Below the pieces are notes generated by a model. That model worked only from the letters and a program-made list of their open reading frames with translations. It was not told where the DNA came from and did no database searches. From the NCBI GenBank assembly GCA_017404585.1, contig JAFRCB010000127.1, positions 1-6,708 of the forward strand: DNA of 6,708 nucleotides, given 5' to 3'. The position numbers and the translations under genes were made by a program. Source of the DNA: Lachnospiraceae bacterium. GTDB taxonomy: Bacteria; Bacillota; Clostridia; Lachnospirales; Lachnospiraceae. Of this stretch, positions 1-4,375 are shown piece by piece (the stretch's first letter is position 1; every line of letters begins with the position of its first letter).

Positions 1-67
1 CGCTTTTTAATCGATTATCCAGCAGGTTTTCCTCTCTGTGATTACATCGTACTATACGAAGAAGTAT

Positions 68-96
68 TTGTAAAACGAATATCTTTGCTTTATAAT
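68..96 (+). promoter_or_regulatory. Sigma-70-type promoter of the first LysR gene
   Basis: TTGTAA (68-73) and a perfect TATAAT (91-96) are separated by exactly 17 bases, which is a near-consensus housekeeping promoter. Transcription would begin near 103, giving a leader of about 140 bases before the LysR start codon at 245. The spacing and -10 are seen directly; activity is inferred. On the opposite strand a weak TATAGT (51-56) might belong to a divergent gene beyond the left edge, but no good -35 goes with it. Confidence 0.65.
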
Positions 97-120
97 ATCG
101 GTATATCCGATATTTATCGG
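94..120. promoter_or_regulatory. Overlapping palindromes, probable LysR operator
   Basis: Two perfect dyads overlap here. AATATCGG and CCGATATT (94-101 and 107-114) are 5 bases apart, and CCGATA and TATCGG (107-112 and 115-120) are 2 bases apart. This makes three TATCGG-type half-sites in 27 bases. The first dyad contains ATC-N9-GAT, which fits the T-N11-A pattern known for LysR-type boxes. The sites cover the end of the -10, the predicted start point and the first transcribed bases, where a bound dimer would block transcription. Negative autoregulation by the adjacent LysR protein is the natural inference. Another regulator could own the site. Confidence 0.55.
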
Positions 121-197
121 GCATAAAAAGCCCACTGCGTCGGCTGACTCTGACGTGAATCCCGCTCCTTGGCTCGCTATCGCGACTTGAATGACAC

Positions 198-218
198 AAA
201 AAAAGCGGCCAAAGCCGC
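198..218 (-). terminator. Short hairpin with T-run, leftward terminator candidate
   Basis: Read on the minus strand this is GCGGC, a TTTG loop, GCCGC, then seven T residues. That has the shape of a small intrinsic terminator, although the stem is only 5 GC pairs. It lies in the leader of the rightward LysR gene, so it faces away from that gene and would stop antisense transcription heading left. No leftward gene immediately to its right is visible. On the plus strand the same hairpin ends 10 bases before the ribosome binding site (AAAGGGA, 229-235) and lacks a U-run. Confidence 0.4.
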
Positions 219-244
219 ACCTGAACTGAAAGGGATATTGCATT

Positions 245-1159
245 ATGACTTATGAACAGATTGAAACCTTTCTCGCTGTTATCTCCTACGGCAGCATTTC
301 CACCGCTGCCAAAAAGCTGTACGTCTCGCAGTCAACGGTCAGCAGCCGACTGCAGCTCCTCGAGGAGGAACTGGAATCCCCCCTCATTACCAGGAACCGC
401 GGACAGCGATCCATCGAGCTGACGCCTTACGGAACCGCATTTGTCTCGATCGCCAGCCAGTGGGCCGCTCTCTGGAAGGACACGCAACACTTAAAGACGC
501 TCTCCAATATTCAGCCTCTCACTGTGGCAAGCGTCGACGCAATCAACAATTTTACATTTGTTCCGCTTTTTAATCACTTCGTCAATGAGCACCCCGATAT
601 CAGTCTGACAATTCGGACCCACCACTCCGATGAGATCCACGGTCTTGTGGAAAACCGGACAGCGGACCTCGGCTTTGTATTCAGCCAGACAAGGTATCCG
701 GACATCGTCTCAAAGCCGGTCTACCGGGAACTCATGTACCTGCTCTGCCACCGCGCAAGTCCCTATCATAATGATATGCCCTGCGAGGAGCTGCGCCCCG
801 AGGACGAGATCTTTATCCGTTGGGGACAGGACGTTCAGGAGTGGCACGATATGCATTGGAGTCCGGACAGATATCATTTGCTCACTGTCAACACCGGCTC
901 CATGCTTCAGCACTATCTGAATAAGCCTGGCCGTTGGGCAGTCGCTCCCATATCCGTCATCCATGCTCTTCATGCGGACGCGGAACTGGTCCACTATACT
1001 TTCAAGGATCCGCCGAGTCCCCGGATCTGCTACATGCTGACCAACCGTTACCCCAACGCGCGCCAGAGCGCCGTCATCAGGGAGTTCGAGTCCGACCTTC
1101 TGCAGTTCATCACCGACACGCCGCATATCTGCGAGTTCGAGGAATGGATGCTGGGGTAA
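245..1159 (+). CDS. LysR-type transcriptional regulator
   Basis: This is a cytoplasmic DNA-binding regulator of 304 residues, the usual LysR length (about 290-310). The N-terminal winged helix-turn-helix covers roughly residues 1-60. Its recognition region at about 18-37 has the typical SISTAAKKL...SQSTVSSRL pattern, followed by the linker-helix region. The effector-binding domain covers about 90-290 and opens with PLTVASVDA, the usual first strand. The start is supported by AAAGGGA at 229-235, 9 bases upstream. A near-consensus promoter and overlapping palindromes lie about 150 bases upstream, which suggests autoregulation. LysR genes often sit divergent to their target, so the controlled gene may lie beyond the left edge. 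The effector cannot be read from the sequence. The stop is followed at once by the palindromic repeat at 1167-1281. The family call is firm; target and ligand are unknown. Confidence 0.93.
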   Translation: MTYEQIETFLAVISYGSISTAAKKLYVSQSTVSSRLQLLEEELESPLITRNRGQRSIELTPYGTAFVSIASQWAALWKDTQHLKTLSNIQPLTVASVDAINNFTFVPLFNHFVNEHPDISLTIRTHHSDEIHGLVENRTADLGFVFSQTRYPDIVSKPVYRELMYLLCHRASPYHNDMPCEELRPEDEIFIRWGQDVQEWHDMHWSPDRYHLLTVNTGSMLQHYLNKPGRWAVAPISVIHALHADAELVHYTFKDPPSPRICYMLTNRYPNARQSAVIREFESDLLQFITDTPHICEFEEWMLG

Positions 1160-1166
1160 AATGAAA

Positions 1167-1281
1167 TGTTTCTCGCGCGGACCGGTTCAGGCAGGCTGCA
1201 ACAAAGTTTCATAATCCGGCGCAAACATCATCTTCATCGAAAAACGTTGGTCTGTCTGAGCCTGTTCCACTTGAAAAAGAA
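1167..1281 (+). repeat. Palindromic intergenic element, copy A
   Basis: An imperfect inverted repeat fills the gap between two convergent LysR genes. Bases 1179-1198 pair with 1248-1267 over 20 positions with one mismatch and several G-U pairs. An outer TTTC (1169-1172) pairs with GAAA (1273-1276). The 49-base loop contains AATCCGGCGCAAAC (1213-1226). The stretch 1192-1226 matches 3973-4007 of copy B at 30 of 35 positions, and the right arms (CTGTCTGAGC here, CTGACTGAGC there) also match. Copy A has extra bases between the loop core and the right arm. Both copies have the same orientation and the same setting between convergent 3' ends. No U-run follows the stem on either strand, so it is not a standard intrinsic terminator. 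It looks like a REP/ERIC-type dispersed palindrome or a structured 3' RNA element. Confidence 0.7.
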
Positions 1282-1284
1282 TCG

Positions 1285-2157
1285 TCACCACTGTCTCGCG
1301 AGGAATGCTGCAAATGCCTCCGCCGCCGGAGACGCATCCCGCCTCCACGCGAGCCCTATCTCCGTGTACTGGGGTGGGTCGAGCGGCAGAGTCCGGACAT
1401 CGCCCTCCTCGAAGAAGACCGTCAGGCGGTTGCTCATGCAGATACCTAGTCCGGCTTTGACCATAGAGTAGGCGTACAGTAGGTCATCCGTCTCCATCTG
1501 TACATTCGGATGAATGCGGTTTGCGGCAAGAATGCGCGCATTATCTGTATCCTGACCGGGATGAATATCTATATAAGGATACTGTTCGAATACCGTCAGC
1601 GGAACCGCCGGACTTCCGCTGGCGGGCACTGCCTTCATGAGCGGATGGTCTTCCGGCACCCAGGCTGCCATCTCATCCTTTTTTATAAGCTTCCACTCAA
1701 AGTCTCCCTCCCGGCGGCTGACTATGCATAAATCAATCTCACGACTCTCAAGTCCGCTTATCAGATCCCGGCTAAAGCCGCTTCGAAAGTGAAACTCGAT
1801 TCCAGGGTACTTCTCCCTGAATGCCCTCACCCACTGACTAAGTTCCGGATAGTACCGGCTGTAGGCTGTCCCGATCACCACACGTCCGACCTTAAGTCCC
1901 CGGATTTCTCCTGCCTTCTCGAGAAGCAGCCGCTCTCTGTGGAGCAGCTCTCTGATTTCCGGCAACAGTCTCTCGCACTCCGGTGTAGGGCGCACGCCAT
2001 CCTTTCCTCTATATAACAGATCCACCTGCAGCTCCTCTTCCAGCCCGGCAATCGCGCGGCTCACTCCGGATGTAGTAAAATGAAGCCGCTCTGCAGCAGC
2101 GGTTAAGCTTCCCTGCTCCAGTACAGTGAGCAGGGCTTGCAGTTTCTCAGTGTTCAT
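1285..2157 (-). CDS. LysR-type transcriptional regulator, divergent from MATE
   Basis: This is a 290-residue LysR-family activator/repressor. The winged helix-turn-helix is at about residues 1-60 (GSLTAAAERLHFTTSGVSRAI, then the LEEEL helix and LLYRGKDGVRPT wing). The substrate-binding domain covers about 88-288. It includes the ligand-pocket loop around residues 96-103 and the typical second-lobe AGLGICMSNR motif near 235-244. GAGAGGA (2172-2166) lies 8 bases before the ATG, fixing the start. It is divergent from the MATE transporter with 447 bases between them, so control of that exporter and of itself is a reasonable inference. It converges on the first LysR gene and ends 4 bases past the palindromic element. 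The two LysR proteins differ throughout, so they are not a recent duplication. The ligand is unknown. Confidence 0.93.
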   Translation of the reverse strand: MNTEKLQALLTVLEQGSLTAAAERLHFTTSGVSRAIAGLEEELQVDLLYRGKDGVRPTPECERLLPEIRELLHRERLLLEKAGEIRGLKVGRVVIGTAYSRYYPELSQWVRAFREKYPGIEFHFRSGFSRDLISGLESREIDLCIVSRREGDFEWKLIKKDEMAAWVPEDHPLMKAVPASGSPAVPLTVFEQYPYIDIHPGQDTDNARILAANRIHPNVQMETDDLLYAYSMVKAGLGICMSNRLTVFFEEGDVRTLPLDPPQYTEIGLAWRRDASPAAEAFAAFLARQW

Positions 2158-2208
2158 AAATAAAATCCTCTCGGTTGACCTATGGCAAATAGTGCAAGAT
2201 TTCTTAAC

Positions 2209-2214
2209 ATTATA
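2209..2214 (-). promoter_or_regulatory. Probable -10 box of the second LysR gene
   Basis: A perfect TATAAT reads leftward about 50 bases before the start codon at 2157. There is no recognisable -35 hexamer at 16-18 bases. The promoter may therefore depend on an activator, and the palindrome at 2247-2262 lies at a suitable upstream distance. Only the -10 is directly seen. Confidence 0.4.
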
Positions 2215-2246
2215 CTTTAGAATCCCACTGCCTCTGCGCCGAAATC

Positions 2247-2262
2247 TTCTGCCCCGGCAGAA
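2247..2262. promoter_or_regulatory. 16-base perfect palindrome in the LysR/MATE divergent region
   Basis: TTCTGCC and GGCAGAA flank two C residues, giving a perfect dyad with 7-base arms. It lies about 33 bases upstream of the leftward -10 (2209-2214) and about 90 bases upstream of the rightward promoter candidate for MATE. That is a natural place for a dimeric regulator to act on both genes. It does not fit the T-N11-A LysR spacing exactly (TTC-N10-GAA), so ownership by the neighbouring LysR protein is only a guess. Confidence 0.4.
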
Positions 2263-2348
2263 CTCTCTGTCCTTGGGCGGGGAACTCCTTATATGTTATT
2301 ATAGGTCTTCCTTGATTTTTTCTCAATTTATATTTGATTTCTTTTCGT

Positions 2349-2377
2349 TTTACTCAATTCACCATTCCTTTTATACT
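2349..2377 (+). promoter_or_regulatory. Candidate promoter of the MATE gene
   Basis: TTTACT (2349-2354) and TATACT (2372-2377) are 17 bases apart in a strongly AT-rich stretch. Both match the sigma-70 consensus at most positions. Initiation near 2384 would leave a leader of about 220 bases before MATE. A TTGACA at 2439-2444 also exists but has no -10 at a suitable distance. Confidence 0.4.
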
Positions 2378-2383
2378 ATTATT

Positions 2384-2604
2384 AATCCTTGATGATACAG
2401 CCAGTCAAAAAGAACCCACGTTAATCCAACAACTTTATTTGACAGCATGTTACTCACAAATGACTCGCCTTGATTGGCAGCACTCAGGCATCCGGGAATT
2501 CACAGATTACCTGCCATGACAGGCAGCATTATGACACCCGGTCACTCGAAAACGACTCGCACTGATACATAAAACACAGCATTGTTACCGGAAAGAGGAA
2601 TGAC
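2384..2604 (+). other. Long untranslated leader region before MATE
   Basis: No credible gene is visible in this stretch. It contains a small hairpin, CTGCC-ATGACA-GGCAG (2511-2526), without a following U-run, and the MATE ribosome binding site AAAGAGGA (2592-2599). The region does not match any riboswitch class I can recognise. It may simply be a long leader, or a closer promoter may exist that I could not identify. Confidence 0.35.
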
Positions 2605-3963
2605 ATGTACACCACCCTTGCCCTCCGTCGGCGAAAAGCCGAAGTTTCACTCGAGATACCCAAACAGCTCATCAGGCTGGCTGTCCCGCTGATTCTCGGA
2701 AGCTTTCTTCAGCAGCTTTACAACACGATTGACGCCTTTGTTCTTGCACATTATGCTGATGCCGGCTCCTTCGCCGCGGTGGGTATTGCGGCCTCTGTTA
2801 TGAACCTGTTCATATTTGCAATCGTCGGCACATGCGCCGGCATATCTGTGATCTTCTCCCAGTATTTCGGGAGCGGTGACATGGAAGCCTTCCGCAACGA
2901 GCACTTTCTGACTGCTGCCTGCGGGACGGGTATCGCAATTCTACTGTCTGTCATTTCCATCCTGTTCCTCAGACCGCTTCTGACTTTAATTCAGGTGCCT
3001 GCGCAGCTGACCGCCCCGGTCCACAGCTATCTGGTCCTCATTCTGCTCGGTCTGCCGGCATCCTACCTCTATAACCTTTGCAACGCGATCCTGCGCAGCG
3101 TGAATAAGACCGGCGTTGTGCTCCTCATACTGTTTGCCAGTGTTCTCCTGAATATCGTACTGGCATTTTTGTTCGTGGCCTACCTGCACACCGGTATCCG
3201 GGGCGCTGCCTGCGCTACACTCTTCTCACAGATTTTCTCTGCGGTGCTTGGCTGCCTTTATATCAGAAAAATGACTCCTGAGCTCGCCTTCCACAAAGGC
3301 GACATGTACTTAGACGCGTCAAAGCTCACCCGCACCGCCCACCTTGCCGCGGTCACTGCGCTCCATCAGTCGAGCCTCTATCTCGGCAAGCTGTTGGTCC
3401 AGGGCGTTGTCAATACTGCCGGAGTTGCCGCAATATCGGCATATACTGCGACTACGCGCATAGAAGGATTTGCAAATTCCTTCGGCGACAGCGGAGCCGC
3501 CGCCACCTCGGTCGTAGTTGCGCAATACACCGGAGCCAAAAATAAAGAAAAGGCCAAAAGCACCTATTGCTGGAGCATGCTGCTTCTCATCGCGCTCGGT
3601 CTGATTTCATCGGCGATTCTCTTCCTCGGCGCGACCGCCTCCTCCGCGTTCATGCTCGGCAGCGCAAATGCCGATGCCCTGCAGGCTGCTGTATCTTACC
3701 TGCGCGTGATCGCCCTGTTTTATATCCTCTGCTTCACCGGCAATGCCTTCGTGGGCTACCTCGACGGGATCGGCAAGGTGCAGTATCCCTTTATCGGGGC
3801 GGCGAGTCACATTACTCTTCGCATACTTCTATCCTACCTGCTCATAGGCAGGATGGGGCTTGCCGCCGTGGCCCTGGCCTCCGGGCTTGGCTGGGTGTGG
3901 GCGAATTTCTTTTGGACAGTTGTCATTCGACGCGTTGGGGACAGCTCTTTTCACGTGAAGTAG
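2605..3963 (+). CDS. MATE-family multidrug/cation antiporter
   Basis: This is an inner-membrane efflux protein of the multidrug and toxic compound extrusion family, which exchanges organic cations or other toxic compounds for sodium or protons. It has 452 residues, the family's usual length. About twelve hydrophobic segments form two pseudo-symmetric halves, roughly at 23-45, 55-85, 103-125, 139-160, 170-192, 196-220, 245-265, 268-288, 325-345, 361-384, 395-414 and 418-441. Family hallmarks are the N-terminal PLILGSFLQQLYNTIDAF (28-45), the QYFGSGD loop at 86-92, and its second-half equivalent AQYTGAKNKEKAK at 306-318. AAAGAGGA ends 5 bases before the chosen ATG. An overlapping out-of-frame ATG at 2600 is too close to that site. 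It is divergent from a LysR gene that may regulate it. The last codons and the stop lie inside palindromic element copy B. Substrate cannot be predicted. Confidence 0.93.
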   Translation: MYTTLALRRRKAEVSLEIPKQLIRLAVPLILGSFLQQLYNTIDAFVLAHYADAGSFAAVGIAASVMNLFIFAIVGTCAGISVIFSQYFGSGDMEAFRNEHFLTAACGTGIAILLSVISILFLRPLLTLIQVPAQLTAPVHSYLVLILLGLPASYLYNLCNAILRSVNKTGVVLLILFASVLLNIVLAFLFVAYLHTGIRGAACATLFSQIFSAVLGCLYIRKMTPELAFHKGDMYLDASKLTRTAHLAAVTALHQSSLYLGKLLVQGVVNTAGVAAISAYTATTRIEGFANSFGDSGAAATSVVVAQYTGAKNKEKAKSTYCWSMLLLIALGLISSAILFLGATASSAFMLGSANADALQAAVSYLRVIALFYILCFTGNAFVGYLDGIGKVQYPFIGAASHITLRILLSYLLIGRMGLAAVALASGLGWVWANFFWTVVIRRVGDSSFHVK

Positions 3964-4044
3964 CAGCCCAAACAGGCTGAAACGAAGTCTCCAAATCCGG
4001 CGCAAACAATCATTACAGCCTGACTGAGCTGCTTCACATGAAAG
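3948..4044 (+). repeat. Palindromic intergenic element, copy B
   Basis: A long imperfect inverted repeat spans the end of MATE and the space before the convergent small gene. The outer arms TTTTCACGTGAAG (3948-3960) and CTTCACATGAAAG (4032-4044) pair over 13 positions with one mismatch and one G-U. The MATE stop codon TAG (3961-3963) forms a 3-base bulge. The inner arms 3964-3985 and 4010-4031 then pair at most positions, including CAGGCTG with CAGCCTG. The loop carries AATCCGGCGCAAAC (3994-4007), identical to copy A, and 3973-4007 matches 1192-1226 at 30 of 35 positions. Like copy A it separates two convergent genes. It has no terminal U-run. It may act as a two-way transcription barrier, an mRNA 3'-end stabiliser, or be a MITE-like insertion. 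Confidence 0.75.
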
Positions 4045-4063
4045 AACCATCCCTGAATTACGT

Positions 4064-4165
4064 TTAATCTCTTGTATACTCGATATAATCCGCCTCGCTC
4101 GCGAACAGGACATACCCGTCACCGACGTATCCCATGTATCCGCTCTCTGTCACATAACCCTTCAT
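4064..4165 (-). CDS. 33-residue Gly/Tyr-rich small protein, function unknown
   Basis: A short gene is supported by a near-perfect ribosome binding site (GGGAGGTG, 4177-4170), with GGAGG 6 bases before the ATG. The product begins MKGYVTESGYMGYVGDG and ends YIEYTRD. Six of its 33 residues are tyrosine and five are glycine, in a repeated GY spacing (GY at 3-4, 9-10, 12-13, 17-18). It has no signal peptide, no membrane segment and no cysteine. The first half would suit short beta-strands and the acidic second half (ASEADYIEY) a short helix. I have the impression that similar tiny proteins occur in Lachnospiraceae, but I cannot verify this or name a family. The gene stands alone, converges on MATE across element copy B, and lies downstream of the ene-reductase terminator. 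An inverted repeat abuts its ribosome binding site. A chance ORF is possible but unlikely given the binding site and the composition. Confidence 0.65.
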   Translation of the reverse strand: MKGYVTESGYMGYVGDGYVLFASEADYIEYTRD

Positions 4166-4169
4166 ATTG

Positions 4170-4177
4170 CACCTCCC
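4170..4177 (-). promoter_or_regulatory. Strong ribosome binding site of the small gene
   Basis: GGGAGGTG, read leftward, ends 4 bases before the ATG at 4165, with the GGAGG core 6 bases away. This near-ideal Shine-Dalgarno is the main evidence that the 33-codon frame is translated. Its upstream edge touches one arm of the inverted repeat at 4176-4247. Confidence 0.7.
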
Positions 4178-4247
4178 ATAGCATAAATATATGTAAATAA
4201 CAGCTTGTTTTTTCCTGTACCGTTTCTATACTATATTTATGCCATAG
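4176..4247. repeat. Inverted repeat in the leader of the small gene
   Basis: GCATAAATATA (4181-4191) and TATATTTATGC (4232-4242) are perfect 11-base inverted arms 40 bases apart. Scattered matches continue outward to 4176 and 4247. One arm lies directly beside the small gene's ribosome binding site. In a leftward transcript the arms could form a stem next to the binding site; in DNA they could be paired operators. A weak rightward promoter (TTGTTT 4205-4210, TATACT 4227-4232, 16 bases apart) lies between and over the arms but faces no gene. Beyond it, CCGGA-ATTA-TCCGG (4303-4316) is another small dyad. Nothing else is visible in 4248-4328. Confidence 0.45.
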
Positions 4248-4328
4248 CAGGTGTCCGTACAGACGGTCATCCAAATAAAAAACAGAACAAATTTTCTCCT
4301 GCCCGGAATTATCCGGTCAATCCCTACG

Positions 4329-4358
4329 AAAAAAGAGCCGCCACTTTCATGGCAGCCC
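4329..4358 (-). terminator. Rho-independent terminator of the ene-reductase
   Basis: Read leftward: GGGCTGCCA (4358-4350), loop TGAAAG, TGGCGGCTC (4343-4335), then six T residues (4334-4329). The stem is 9 pairs, including two G-U pairs. It starts 17 bases after the ene-reductase stop codon and has the standard intrinsic terminator form. It separates that transcript from the small gene further left. Confidence 0.85.
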
Positions 4359-4375
4359 TTGTAAAAATGCTATTT

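Noticed and set aside
104..235. Riboswitch in the LysR leader
   Set aside because: Only short isolated hairpins are present (GGGC/GCCC at 119-133 and GCGGC/GCCGC at 205-218), with no known aptamer core and no expression platform facing the gene.
52..243. A 63-codon minus-strand frame in the LysR leader
   Set aside because: It has no convincing ribosome binding site. It runs through the terminator hairpin, operator and promoter, and its composition is unlike a protein.
710..1126. A 138-codon minus-strand frame inside the first LysR gene
   Set aside because: It overlaps an intact LysR gene and has no recognisable motif, so it is a shadow frame.
2439..2467. TTGACA as the -35 of a MATE promoter
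   Set aside because: No acceptable -10 hexamer is found 16-18 bases downstream.
3964..3979. CAGCC/GGCTG hairpin as a MATE terminator
   Set aside because: No U-run follows it, and the same bases pair better within the long arms of palindromic element copy B.
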